From Saposhnikovia divaricata (lineage: Eukaryota; Streptophyta; Magnoliopsida; Apiales; Apiaceae), in assembly GCA_036435485.1 (NCBI GenBank), contig CM071598.1:40748501-40812500 (forward strand): DNA of 64,000 nt, written 5' to 3'. This document shows positions 11,045 to 23,600 of this stretch, in pieces. Within the stretch, counting starts at the first letter, position 1; every line of letters begins with the position of its first letter. The position numbers and the translations under genes are program-made. The notes under the pieces are model-generated. The model made no database searches. It was not told where the DNA came from and worked only from the letters and a program-made list of their open reading frames with translations.

Positions 11045-11195
11045 AAATCCATCAGAAATCCATCAAAAAGAATATTAGTCCAGGTCTGGAATAAGCATAG
11101 AGAAAAAAATAAAAAAATCATGGTAATGGCATATAAACAGTTCAGATACAAATGGTAAGCCAACGTTACCCATTCTGTGCTTGTCAGCTTGCTGA

Positions 11196-14177
11196 CTACA
11201 CAGTACACATGCCAAGCTCCATTCGTATGGCTGCAAATCTTTCTTCAGCCAATGGCTTTGTGAAGATATCTGCTAGTTGAACTTCAGTTGAGGCAAATAC
11301 CAACTCAATCTTCCCCTTTGCTGCATTATCTCTCAAGAAATGATGACGAACGTCAATATGCTTTGTTCTTGAGTGATTCACAGGATTCTTGGAGATATTG
11401 ATAGCACTCGTGTTGTCATAATATATTGGAATCTTGCCACACTTGATATTAAAATCCCTTAGGGTTTGAATCATCCATAAAATTTGAGAGCAACAGCTAC
11501 CAGCTGCTAGATACTCTCCTTCGGACGTTGAAAGAGCAACAGAAGCTTGCTTTTTGCTTTGCCATGACACCAAACTTTGTCCAAGAAATGTACAAACACC
11601 ACTTGTGCTCTTTCTATCAGTTTGAGACCCTGCATAATCTGCATCACTATACCCCACGAGATCAAAAGTATTTGTGATAGGATAGAACAAACCAAGATTG
11701 ATAGTACCACTTAAATATTTAAAAATTCTTTTAACCGCATTTAAATGAGACTCTTTAGGATTGGATTGAAACCTTGCACAAACACAAACACTATACATGA
11801 TATCAGGTCTTGAGGCAGTTAAGTATAATAGACTTCCAATCATACCTCTATACCTTTTGACATCCACATCCTTACCATTCTCATCTGCAAACAGCTTGCG
11901 GTTTTGAGTCATAGGAGTTGTTTTTGCTTTGACATCTTCAAAACTAAATCTTTTGAGCAGATTCTTTGTATACTTGGATTGATGCACATAAATACCATCA
12001 TTGGTTTGCTTGATTTGGAGACCCAAGAAATAATTGAGTTCCCCCATCATGCTCATGTCAAATTCATTTTACATGCACTTAGAAAACCACTCACACATAG
12101 ATTCATTAGTAGAACCAAATACAATATCATCCACATATATTTGTACAACAAGAATATCTTTACCATTTTGCTTTGTAAATAATGTGGGATCGATATTACC
12201 TCGAGTGAATCCATTTTTGAGAAGAAACTTACTTAGCCTCTCATACCACGCTCTAGGGGCCTGCCTTAAACCATATAATGCCTTCTTGAGCTTGTAAACA
12301 TAATCATGAAACTTCTCATGTTCGAATCCAGGAGGCTGTTTGACATAGACTTCCTCATTCAGCACGCCATTTAGAAATGCGCTTTTTACGTCCATTTGAT
12401 ATAACTTGAATTTCTTGTAGCATGCATAAGCAAGAAGCATTCTGATTGATTATAAACGAGCAACAGGAGCATATGTTTCATCAAAATCAATTCCTTCTTG
12501 TTGATTATAGCCTTGAGCCACGAGCCTTGCCTTATTTTGAGTGATGGTTCCAAACTCATCCACTTTGTTCTTGAACACCCATTTGGTTCCTATGATAGAA
12601 GCATCTTCTGGTGGCTTTACAAGTTCCCAAACATCACACCTCTCGAATTGGTTGAGTTCATCTTGCATTGCCATGATCCAATTTTCATCTTCTAATGCTT
12701 CCTTGATATTTTTGGGTTCTTCTTGAGCTAGAAAGGCAGCATAAGCACAAAAGTTTGATTTTCCTCTCCTTGTTGTGATTCCATCTGAGATATTTCCAAT
12801 AACAAGTTCTGGAGGATGATTCTTTACTGTCCTTGTAGCCTTTGGTAGAGAATGTTGAGCAATTTCTTCTTGTGAAGTCAATCTGACCACTTCAGCTTGC
12901 TGATTTGCAGTTCCAGCTTGCTGTTTTCCATTCTCAGTAGTGTTGTTGGCTTGCTGACTTCCAGTTTCAGCAGTATTGCTGGCTTGCTGTTTTGATCCAG
13001 TAACTTGAGGTAGTATGTTATCAGCTTCACCTGAAAATTCAATTGTCTTGAGCACATAGCACTTTGAGCCAAAAATTCTGAAGTAACTGATGTTTGGCTT
13101 CTTTTTCCTCAACAGTTCATACGGAGTTTTGTTCAAAATAGGCATGATTATGACTCTGTTCAACACATAGCATGCTGTATTCACTACTTCTGCCCAAAAG
13201 ATTCTAGGCAGCTTGCTTTCTTGCAATAAAGTCCTTGCTGTTTCTTGTAGTGACCTGTTCTTCCTTTCTACCACTCCATTTTGTTGTGGAGTCCTTGGTG
13301 CAGAAAATTCATGTGTAATTCCTCTTTCTTCACAATAATCAATGAAGTCCTTGTTGAGAAATTCACTTCCTCTATCACTCCTTATACCTACAAGCCTTGT
13401 ATTCAACTTGTTCTCAAGTAATTTAATTAGCTTCTCAAACTCATTAAAAGCACAATCTTTAGTACGAAGAAATAATACCCATGTAAATCTAGAATAATCA
13501 TCTACAATCACAAAACCATATTGTTTACCTCCAATACTCTTGTAAGCTTCTGGACCAAATAAGTCCAAATGCAGAAGCTCTAAGGGTTTAGAAGTAGATA
13601 CCATTTTCTTTGATTTGTGAGTACTTCGAAGTTGTTTGCCCAATTGGCAAGCTGAACAGACTTCTGTTTTGACATACTTTAGCTTGGGCAGCCCTCTCAC
13701 TAGTTTCTTGCTTGACAACTTTCTGAGCAAATCCATGTGTGCATGTCCCAATCTTCTATGCCAAATATATGGGTCATTATCAACTGCAGCCAAACAGCAC
13801 GCTGTTTCCTGCATATCAAAGTCTAATACATATATATTTCCTTCCCTTCTAGCAACTAGGGGGATTTTGTTAGTACCAATAGTAATAATAGTTTTATCAA
13901 TGCCAAAATCAACATAATGTCCATCATCAAATAATTGAGTGACACTAAGCAAGTTATAAGTAAGACATTTGACATATTGAACTTTATCGATTGAAATATT
14001 ACTATTACCAATAGAACCGGTACCAAGGATTTGAAGAGTTTTGCTATTCCCAATTGTCACTCTTCCACCCTTTTTCATTTTGAGATTCATAAACTGAGAT
14101 TTGTCTCCACACATATGTCTTGTGCATCCACTGTCCAAGATCCATTGCCTTGACTTGACCTTAGCAGCAAGGCACAT
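11196..14177 (-). pseudogene. Element A pol (protease, integrase, reverse transcriptase, RNase H), broken
   Basis: Polyprotein in copia order. Protease: WILDSGCTRHM near the start. Integrase: an HHCC zinc region (WHRRLGH and CSACQLGK), then the DDE core seen as LHLDLFGP, RSDRGSEF and NGVVERKN. RT: KARLVAQGYNQQEGIDFDET, then QIYVDDIVFGSTN with the YVDD catalytic motif. RNase H: GYSDADYAG, STSEGEY, DNTSAI and ADIFTKPL near the end. Two in-frame stops break it: TAA at 12450-12452, where Glu is expected, and TAA at 12069-12071, where Gln is expected. The expected IN-RT linker after FGSKCYVLKT appears shortened by several dozen codons without loss of frame. Pol starts about 22 nt after the gag stop, in another frame. 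The copy is not functional. Confidence 0.93.
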
Positions 14178-14199
14178 CTACAAAACAAACAAAAATAAC

Positions 14200-15651
14200 T
14201 CAATGTTTTGGTACCCATATAGGTTTGGGTCCAGGTTGGTTAGTAGCAAGAATATATAAAGTATTTAAATCAGATTTCTTGATCCACATTTGGACCACTT
14301 TTGGGGTCTGATTTTGCTTGTTGTCATTCTGTCGGTAAGCTGTTTGTCTCTTGCTATTTGCATTCTGGTATGCTGTTTGTCGCCTGACTGGTCCATTCTG
14401 GTAAGCTGTTTGTCGCCTGAATGGTTCATTTTGGTAAGCTGTTTTCACTTTATGATTTACTTGAACCACACAATGTCTTTCCAGATGTCCTTTTCCACCA
14501 CATTTGTTGCATGTCTTCCAAGGCATAGAATAGTCATAGGGTATGCCATTCCTTCCATCATATTTGAGCACCTTATCTTTCTTGTTGAAGTTTAGACCAA
14601 CACCTTCTCTGACCAAAGGTACATTTGTCTTCTTCATCATTGTTTTTAAAGTGTCTTCGCCTTGAACAAAAGTTTCCATGCCCTTCTTGAGATCTTTAAC
14701 TTCTGTTTCTAGGAGGGTGATCACTTCAGCTTGCTGTTTGATGAGTTCAGCTTGCTGAACTCTCTTTTCAGCAGTTTTTGAGGATTCGGCTTGACTAGAT
14801 TCCTTCATCTTGTATGATTCCAATGCTTTAGCTTTAGTTTTAACATCAGACCTTAGCTCTTTGATTTCTTTAGTCAAGGTCTTGTTTCTCTTTTCAAGTA
14901 GCTTGACATTAGCCTCTAAATGTCTGTTCTTAGTATTTAGTTCCTTGATCTCTGTAGCTTTACTAAATGAAGTTGAATCCCATTCTTCCATTTTTGGCAA
15001 CAGATCTTTTACCATTTTGGATAAATAGGCATTCTTATCAGTCAGCTTGCTGATTTCAGCCTTTAGTGCCATGTGTTCTTCAATTGTAACACTATTTTGT
15101 TCCTCACTAGGATCCTCTTCCGAGTCAGTTTCAGCATACACTCCTTCTGAATTTCCTTGAACAGATTCATCTTCAATTCCAACAAGTGCTAAGTTCACCA
15201 TCTCTTCACTTGAGTCATCACTTGAATCTGAATCATCATCACTCCAAGTCAGTAGAGCCTTCGATTCCTTCTTGTCCTTGAAAACAGTAGGCTGTTTTGA
15301 CTTTAGTTTGTAGCAATTCCTTTTATAATGGCCTGGCTTGCCACATTCGAAACAAGTTTCCTCCTTAGAGTCTTTTGAGCCTTTCTTGTTGTTGTAGAAA
15401 CCACCTTTTTCCCTTTTCATCATATTCTTCTTTTCTATCAGCCTTTTGATCTTCTTTGAAATAAGTGCAAGTTCCTCATCAGAATCAGATTCATCATCAA
15501 TGTCAATTGGCTTGCTGTTTTTAGAATGGAGAGCCATATTCTTCATCTTTTCTATTGGAGTTTTAACACTTGAACTTCCCACCTGATTTCCATTTATCTT
15601 GCTTTCGAATTGCTCTAGCTCAGCAAATACGGCCAAGTGATCCATAGTATC
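14200..15651 (-). pseudogene. Element A gag, C-terminal part (after the nested solo LTR)
   Basis: Continues the gag frame from 20259 across the 5-bp duplication GTATC. It holds two CCHC zinc knuckles, CFECGKPGHYKRNC (near 15350) and CNKCGGKGHLERHC (near 14500), and between them a long Lys/Glu-rich segment with coiled-coil character. Near the C-terminus the motif RQTAYQN occurs several times; its DNA is a variant of the family word of element A. The ORF ends with TGA at 14200-14202. Gag forms the virus-like particle and binds the RNA. Confidence 0.9.
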
Positions 15652-15940
15652 TGTAACACCCCAGATCCGGGATCAGGGATCTGGTGGTTACGGTCTTACA
15701 TCCATTCATAATACTTGACTTAAGTCTACAATAAATAAATCACATGCTGTGACCCCACAATAATTACCACACACACACAACAGTTATAGTCCCAGAGATG
15801 AAATTGAAATAAGTCTTACATTAAAGGGTTACGAATAAAAGTTATTACAATCCCAAAAGGATAACATCATAGGTTTAAAAGTTTTGCCGTTAATTACATT
15901 AATTATACATATAGTTAAACAGGAAACAAAAGCTGTCTAA

Positions 15941-16057
15941 CTATGCTACCTCAGCAATGGCGGCTAGCATCTCAGCGGGTAGTCCGGTGGGTCGGGTAAC
16001 CTGCTTGCGCCGAGTGCGCCTGACGCGAGCCATCTGCCCTAGCTGTTGTTGTGACAT
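15941..16057 (-). CDS. 38-codon ORF inside the solo LTR (hypothetical)
   Basis: Starts at ATG 16057 and ends at TAG 15941-15943. The product is basic in the middle (RRTRRKQ) with a hydrophobic C-terminal helix (AEMLAAIAEV). The same ORF, with one conservative Val/Ile change, is present in both G LTRs at 37582-37698 and 48024-48140. It resembles the start of some gypsy Gag proteins, but this is only an impression. Confidence 0.3.
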   Translation of the reverse strand: MSQQQLGQMARVRRTRRKQVTRPTGLPAEMLAAIAEVA

Positions 16058-17900
16058 AATGTGAACAAAGCAAGGGTGAGCGAAAGCCCACCAACAATAA
16101 TATATAACTGAACGATAATTTAAAACAGTTCAAAGCTATCTTTCAAACCATATGCCATGCATTTACGGCAATGATGCCAGTATAATATGAACGATGAAGT
16201 TACAAGGTAACTGAAAGTATTTGTTTGTAGAAATATCTGCTACATCAAAGTAAGCGAGATATTCTTATTGTTATCAAGAAGAGGAACTTGCAAGAAAAGG
16301 TTGCAATTCCGGTTATGAACACTTTTCCCACTCTGCCAACAGTAATCATGTTGCAGGAAATAAATAAATTTGGATGATGAACCAATGATGGAGTATTCAC
16401 CGCGCCCGCTGTTCCAATCTTGATGATCAGTCGAGATCGTACAGCTCAATTTAGATTTACTACCGGTAGAAGGAAGAACTGACGACTTTACTTGTATACC
16501 GCCTTACTAGCTCTCCTCGGCCAACGGTTGGGCCAAAGGGGATGGACCGGCGCTACTCGGCCTCTTACATGACTCCTAGTTCAAATAGAATTCATGATTC
16601 TGAATGTAACGTTCGTCCCCCTTTCCCCAAGTATAATACTTGTTGATAAGACTCCACAAAGTAGTCGTATCTAGTTGGAAAGGAAAATTCACCAATCACT
16701 TCCAAGCTATTGCTTGGTAACGAATATCAACTTGTTCCAGTAATCTTACCCCTCGAAAGATGAGAAGGTAAGCAACGACTTAATAAGTCAACAGCACCCG
16801 AGTTGCGAGTGAAGAGAATACTTTATGACCGGGAAGTCGACAAGATAAATAACATTTTCCAAGTAAGGTTCCCTTATTGTTAGGGAGATAGACTCAAAGA
16901 AGAATGATGTCTGAGAACCTTTCTTGATATAAGATTAATAATAATATGACTCCGAAATATTTTTCGTAATAATCGAAGAAGATGAACCTTATTGAGATTA
17001 TTCTAAGTATGGAATAAATATTCAGAGAATATTTATTGAGTTAAAAAAAATATTTAAAGAATTTTTAGGAATATGAAAGAATATCTTTAATCAGAGTATT
17101 TTCCAAAATAATCCCTGAAGAAATATCAGGAGAATATTTATTGAATAAATAAATATTTAAATGAATATTCAAAATAATATTCATTAATTAATAGGACCTG
17201 AAAGGAATATTTAAGACAATATTCATAATTAATTAGGAATTTAAATGAATATTCAAAAAGTAATATTTATTTAATGAATAATATTCTAAATGAATATCAA
17301 GTAATATTCATTTAGTAATCCAAGCTTTAAAGGAATATTCGAGATAAGACTCGATAAATAAATCAAGTTTCAGATGAATATTAAAATAATATTCATCAAG
17401 TAATTAATATCCTAAATGAATATTCAAAAGTAATATTTATTCAATAAAATAATATTCTAAATGAATATCCAAATAATATTCATTTAACAGTCTCATCTTT
17501 AGAAGAATATTCGAAATAATAATCGATAAATAATTCGACTCTGAATGAATATTAAAATAAATATTGTTCGTTGAATAGTTACGTTCAAATAATTATTTGA
17601 AGTAAGGATCGTTAAAATAATTAGTCTCGAACGAATATTCAAATAATATTCGTCGCCCGAATAATGGAAAATATTTACTTAAATATTTTCCTCCGAGGTA
17701 ATCTCGATATATCAAGAAATATTGACTCCCGGTCTATAATGATGAATAAGATGTATACGCCCTTCTATGAGGGTCTTACAATAACCGGCTTATAACTGAT
17801 ACGATAACTATCTAATTTATAAGCCAATAACAATCAGGGAACAAGCATAATGATATAACTTGAAAGTAGGCATGCATGCTATGGCATATGTATATCAGAA

Positions 17901-17903
<3 letters not shown>

Positions 17904-17964
<61 letters not shown>
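17904..17964 (+). repeat. (TA)n microsatellite in the solo LTR
   Basis: About 60 bp of TA dinucleotides, in the same place as the TA runs in the G LTRs (35671-35733 and 46121-46175). Confidence 0.95.
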
Positions 17965-17968
<4 letters not shown>

Positions 17969-20258
17969 TATTTATTCAATCACAACAACAGCCTAAAAGA
18001 AGGGAATTGAAACTTGCCTGGTAGTCGAGTACGGTAAGGGGTAGTGGTAGCGGGTCCCGGTTCAGCTTGGTGATCTATAAATAGCCAAGACATTTGGGAT
18101 TAATCACTTAACATATTAAAAGTTAAGTTATACTTAATTCGAAACACGTTCTCGAGTTATCTCGTTATACCCCTTTTAGTGGATTCCTTTTTATGACTGA
18201 TCCGACCCGACATTCGTTCGTTAATACGACATGTCACTGTACTTATACTTGGGACATACTTAAGTCATATGAGTTCTAAGGTCGATCGTTACGAACCAAT
18301 ATTATACTCCGAGTTTTATCGCCCGTTTTCAAAGTGTTTTACCGAAGTTATAAAAGAGTCGTCTTTTAGGGGTTCGTTCGCGTTTAACCTTGACTCGAAC
18401 ATTTTTAATAAATCGAAAAATGCTCTTTTTGACATACGATTTTCTTTCACACCTTCCTTCTTACCCCTAGTATTTATTTACCAAGATTTGCCATGACGTT
18501 ACATAGTTTACGAGGGTTCAATTTCAGTTACGAACTTTCGTTTACGGATTCGAACTACTTTTAGTAATTTGGTCATAATTCCTAAACCGTAAGTCTGTTT
18601 CACGTGATCTTTATATCAAAACGAAGCTTAGAACATTACCTATCCTATCATGGCAGATAAGGTCTCTGGACAGTAGGGGTTCGACATGGAAAATGGCATA
18701 CAAAACATGGTATTGTAAAATCGGGCATTATATCGGTTGTAATTCGAATATCTACCAATTTCGAATCTTCCCATAAACATAGTATCCAACCCAAACAACA
18801 TATACATGATTTATATACATTAACTGAGGCCAAGCAATGCCTTTCCGTTCATCTAGCTATTTTCATCATTTATCCAAGGTCCATACATAATCATGCTTAT
18901 AATCTTAACATAACCATAACTAAGCTATATCTATCATAAACATACTTAAATCTCAAACAAGGGTTTGGGTTTCAAGAGCTTTATACCTTCCTTAGATAGT
19001 GATATAGCCTTAATAAGCCTTGTATGGTCCTTAGGAGTGATTATGCTTGCTAGATCAACCATGAAAAATCAAGAAAACAAAGTTAGTACATGATGAACAC
19101 TATTCACCCTCCTCTTGTTTGATTTTTTTGAAAATGGAAACAAAGGAGTTTGGTGCTAAGATTTTGAGGAGATAAGTTTTATGAAATATAAGTCTCACCT
19201 TAAAAATTTCAAGAGCAAACAATGGTGGGAAGGTTGAGTTTGGATTTGGAATTAAGGTGTTGGCCGAATGGAAGGTTCATGGGGGGGGAGAGTTGCTTGG
19301 TTTCTTTTGATTTTTGTGATTTAATCTCATCCACTCTCATCCACTTACAACATAATATCTTGCAAAAAGTCACTTTATTAAAGTGATGAGGTGTTGGATG
19401 ATGAAATGGCAAGACAAGTGTTGGTTTTATGGTGGTTTAGAGCTTAACTAGGTAGTTACTTTGCTAAGTACTTAGTTCTTCCTCTAAGGTGCTAGTTCCT
19501 TGATTCTAGTTTAGTTACTAGATATTTTATACTAGTAGCTTGCACAAGACTCTTGCTCCCTCTGCTTGTTTCTGTGTCCGGTTATTACCCGTTTCGATTG
19601 ATCGTTCGTAGGAATATTCCACGGATTTCTAATTAGGGTTTACCGGGAATCCTTTTTAATATTAATACTTTCATTCTCCATCTTTCATTCTAACTTTCCA
19701 ATTTATATTCCTTAAATCCATTCGTTAAATAGTTAAGGATATCAGTGTCCAGGGAACTCTCGGAGAAAATAAAAGTGCGGTTTTTCAGAATCCGACAGCT
19801 TTTTCATACACTTATTTTCCCCCCGGATCACTAATACGAACTCGGAAATCCGTTCCGAATACTTCTATATAGTGTCATCTCATATTATTCTATACTCCCA
19901 CCAAAACACTATTCATTATGTATTCTTTACTTGTTCTCTTAGGGTTGTATAATTGTCCGTATTCTCTTTCGATCGTTCCTTAACCTTTTTACGGAACTAC
20001 TGGATTAATCGTTATCGATCTGGATGACATGAGAGTATTCTCTTGCTTGAAGTTGCCATATCTTATTCCCTTAGAAGATAAATTATTCTTACCTATGTTG
20101 TCACCCTTTAGCATTCTTCAAGACATAAACATAATAAAGTCGAATTCCATTCATTCTTTCCAAATATCAATTATTACATTGTAGCCGTATCCACTATTCA
20201 TTCTTACATCATTAAATACATAAAAGTTTTAATTCCACCCAAAATCTGGGTTCTTACA

Positions 20259-20836
20259 GTATCAATAAGTGGTGAGGATTCCAAGGCAGTAACCTTAGCT
20301 TCGTAGATGAATGGTACTGCACTCAATACCTTCATATTGATTTCACCTTGTGGAATAGATTTTCCAAGCCTCTTTAGTGAATTTATAGTAACTTGAAACC
20401 GTGCCTGACTATCCTTGATAGTTTCACCTTCATTAAGCTTGAAATTCCCAAAGTCATTCATTAGCTTGCTAAGCTTTACCTTCTTTAGAGATTTTGAACC
20501 TTCATGATAAGTCTCCAAAGCATCCCACATTTCTTTTGCTGATTTGAGTGAAGATACTTTATCATATTCAGCTTGGTTTAAACCATTCATAAGAGAACTC
20601 CTTGCCTTTCCATTGTAGCCAAGTTTGATTAATTCATCCGGAGTGAGATCATCAACATCCTTTGGCTTGCCATCCTTATCAAGAAAGACATATGGACCTT
20701 TTTGCACAACTCTCAGAACTAATGGATCTCTGGATAAGTGAGTTTCCATGCTGCTTTTCCACCAGTGGTAGTTGTGTGTGCCATGAAGAAGTGGAGGCCT
20801 AAAATCAGATTTTCCTTCGGGATAGTTTACAGCCAT
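20259..20836 (-). pseudogene. Element A gag, N-terminal part (cut by solo LTR)
   Basis: Start chosen at ATG 20836 (MAVNYPEGKSDF), about 45 nt after the primer site; an in-frame extension upstream reaches toward the PBS but is unlikely to be used. It has the copia Gag N-terminal pattern: a Tyr/Trp-rich motif (HNYHWWKSSME) followed by DDLTPDE and AKEMWDALETYHEGS, then NDFGNFKLNEGETI. The reading frame runs into the solo LTR at 20258 and resumes after it at 15651. Confidence 0.9.
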
Positions 20837-20879
20837 TATGATCGAATACTTTCCTGTTACAGAATTGTTAGTATACCAA

Positions 20880-20892
20880 AGCTTTGATACCA
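20880..20892 (-). other. Primer binding site of element A
   Basis: The minus strand reads TTTGGTATCAAAGC, complementary to tRNA-Met, directly downstream of the 5' LTR. Confidence 0.85.
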
Positions 20893-20894
20893 AA

Positions 20895-22094
20895 TGAAAA
20901 TGCACACCTAGAGGGGGGGAAATAGGTGTAAATGTCTAACTATATTCAACTAAGTCCGATTTTAAAAATTACCAGAAACAGCTTACTGATTTCGTTTTAT
21001 GCAGAGACAAATGGTAAGCTGAATGTAAACAGTATGCTGAATGTAAAGATAACAAGTACAGTAAAATGCATAAACAGTAAGCTAAATGCAAGCAGTAAGT
21101 AAAGAGCAGAAAATAAAGAACACAGACTTTTAGCCAGGTTCGACCCCTAACCCCTATGGTCTACGTCCTGGTCCCTTACCAACTTGGTAAGAGAATATAT
21201 TATTGATCACTGAAATAAACCAATTACAAGATACAACAATATATCTCCCTCAATACCCAGCTGTGGACAAATGGCGTGCTGAACTCCTGTTTCTGAACTT
21301 GCTCTCTAAGCTATACTTCCCAAGTATACTTCTCTAGCAACGATCACCAAACCCTAGTTCCCAAGCCAACTTGTCCAACAACTAAACCTTACAAATCGAA
21401 CAATACAATCAATAGATGAATACAACTCAACTATGAACTCTCTAAGATATAACACATATGAATATATTAAGAGCGCGAGAGAATCAAAAGAATATAGCAA
21501 TGAAAAACCGAGTTGTTTGAAATCTTGTGTGCTTGAAAGTTTTCTCTGAATTGTTATTCCTCTTAAACTGAATAAACACAAGAAAGAGTTTATAAAGCTT
21601 CACACCAACGTTCAGAAAATCAATCACCAATTATTCGAACGATTCTGAAATCAATTTCTAACGTTCAATTGGTTAGAGATTTTACAAACGTTCTTGTGAA
21701 CGTTAGACAGAAGGTTTGAAAGAGATGAAACGATTGAAAGCTTAACCTTCTGATTTGTATAGATATAAAAACGCGTATAGGAGATTTGAAAGAAAGAAAT
21801 CTTTATCTTTATCTTTATCTTCAGGAATTCTGGCAGTTGCAAATGGCTTGATGTTTGTGACTGACTGTCAGAAATGGCTTGCTGTTTGTGAACTGTCAGT
21901 GTGCAATTGGCTTGCCAGACTCTCTCTGTTGTGACACCAAATGGCTTGCTGTTTGTATATTCTGTGTAAACAATCAGTAGGCTAATATACCCTGCAAAAC
22001 CATGTTAGTACAATACAAGCATAACACGATGTTTTATATCAAACTACAATCAAATAGCTTGCTGAATGTGATCATCAAAACCATAGGAGTATCA
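20895..22094 (-). repeat. 5' LTR of element A, 1200 bp
   Basis: Same ends as the LTR at 9522-10866. It is shorter by one deletion after 21800, next to a short TCTTTA tandem. It carries the same repeated GGCTTGCTGTTTGTG words (about 21843-21960, 22055). Confidence 0.93.
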
Positions 22095-22099
22095 AAACT

Positions 22100-22448
22100 G
22101 ATATTTATCATTAAAATTTTATTATATTATATAATTTAATAAGAATTCCAAGAGCCTTTGCAATGACAATATGTATAATGGTTGGTTAAAAAAATTTTAA
22201 ATTAATAAATAATTAAATTTTTACATAGGGTGACAAGTAGAATTCTAAGTTTGTTACAATCCACACAAGAATTCTAAAATAAATTAATATAGTGTTATTT
22301 GACAATTTGAATTAAACAAGTACTATTTATGTTATGGTCGATCAAGGAAATCAAGGGAATCTGAGCTCTATTTGAGTTTAAAAAAAAGTGATCAAACAAT
22401 TTAATTATTGATTAGTTACCAAAATTGATTGAATTATATTAAATTATA
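22100..22448. other. AT-rich intergenic DNA, no feature seen
   Basis: No open frame or repeat end was recognised. Confidence 0.5.
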
Positions 22449-23400
22449 TACTTATATATAATCAGCGTAGGAGGGATTTAATCCATAATTCTGGTTTGGT
22501 CACTGTACCGCTAAAATAATCTCAATCGTCGAATATATTATTTTTTAAAAATAAACGATCAAGATTATATCATATTAAAAAGAAAATTGAATTTAAAAAG
22601 GATATAATTAAAAAGGTTGTATTAGAACTGAATTTTTAAGAGATTGTATTATAACTGAATTTTATTTATTTATTAATATTAAAAAAGGTTCATATCTACT
22701 ATTTAGGCTCTATCTCGAGATATAGAAATCAGATTTGGATGATTTTACAGTCCATACGAAAATCATAAAATTATTTTTAATTTAGTGATGATTTAACAAT
22801 TATTATCCAAATGAAAACACTCAGAATCTCAAGATAAAATATAATTACGAATTTTTACATTAATCCTATTTAGTGTAGAATACCAACATTAATAATCATA
22901 TTCAATATAGGAAACCTTATTATATGTGATTTAAATCATTAACAAACACTTTTTCGTATTTCAATATAAATACACTTTTTAGTTTACATGTTAAAACATT
23001 AAATATTTTTTATGCTAGATCCAACGTTTTTATCAATTTATTTTAAGATCTAACCGTTCTTATTTATTTTATCGTAGTACCAGGCTATCAACTACCAAAG
23101 TTTTGGACAAAATCCCTCATATACTTATTATTAAAACTGTATTTGGTTGTTAGTATAACTATCTTCAAATAATAAGAAGGTTATTTTGATAATCAAAATT
23201 CCTAATTAGAATAGAATTTTCAATATAAAAAATCGTCAATTTCATCTCTCTTTTGTTTCTTGGTAGTTTTAATTGGAGAAAATTGTTAAATCATCACAAA
23301 ATTAAAAATTATTTTGTTAATTTCACGTAGGCTGTAAAATTATCCAAATCAAGTTTTAGGAATTCAAGATAAAACACATAATAATTTGAACGTGTCAAAT

Positions 23401-23435
<35 letters not shown>

Positions 23436-23600
23436 ATTTCATAACAACAATTTGATATGTAAACTAATAACAAATAAATAATAAAAAATAATATAATAAA
23501 TATTAGAAAAACAATAATGTGATATGTAAACTAATAACAAATAAATAATAAAAAATAATATAATAAATATTAGAAAAAGAGTCGTACGTTGCACGGGTTA
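22449..23600 (+). mobile_element. Non-autonomous Helitron, second copy, 3' end cut by element B
   Basis: Homologous along its length to the Helitron at 5044-6220: start CTTATATATAATCAGCG, internal ATAATCTCAATCGTCG, a TA run near 23402-23432, and the subterminal GTACGTTGCACGGGTTA. The last bases expected from copy 1 (TAAGCTAG) are missing, because element B starts at 23601. They should lie after the far end of B. Confidence 0.7.

Larger units (their letters stand above)
15652..20258 (-). mobile_element. Solo LTR of the gypsy family G, inserted in element A gag
   Basis: Bounded by perfect GTATC duplications (15647-15651 and 20259-20263). On the minus strand it starts TGTAAGAACCC and ends GGGGTGTTACA, like the LTRs at 33161-37990 and 43609-48432. 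Most of its length aligns with them, including a TA run (17904-17964) and an AATATT-rich block. The first roughly 500 bp (U3) are strongly diverged and lack the 20-bp array found in the G LTRs. No internal domain is present, so it arose by LTR-LTR recombination. It separates the two gag parts of element A. Confidence 0.92.
9522..22094 (-). mobile_element. Element A: Sirevirus-like Ty1/copia LTR retrotransposon, 12.6 kb including a nested solo LTR
   Basis: Perfect 5-bp target duplications AAACT flank it at 9517-9521 and 22095-22099. On the minus strand the order is 5' LTR (22094-20895), tRNA-Met primer site, gag, pol (PR-IN-RT-RH, the copia order), purine tracts and 3' LTR (10866-9522). Gag with two zinc knuckles and a long charged helical region, and three AGGGGGAG purine tracts before the 3' LTR, fit the Sirevirus lineage. 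There is no third ORF. A 4.6-kb gypsy solo LTR splits gag. By eye the two LTRs differ at roughly 15 positions plus one indel of about 145 bp. Confidence 0.93.
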
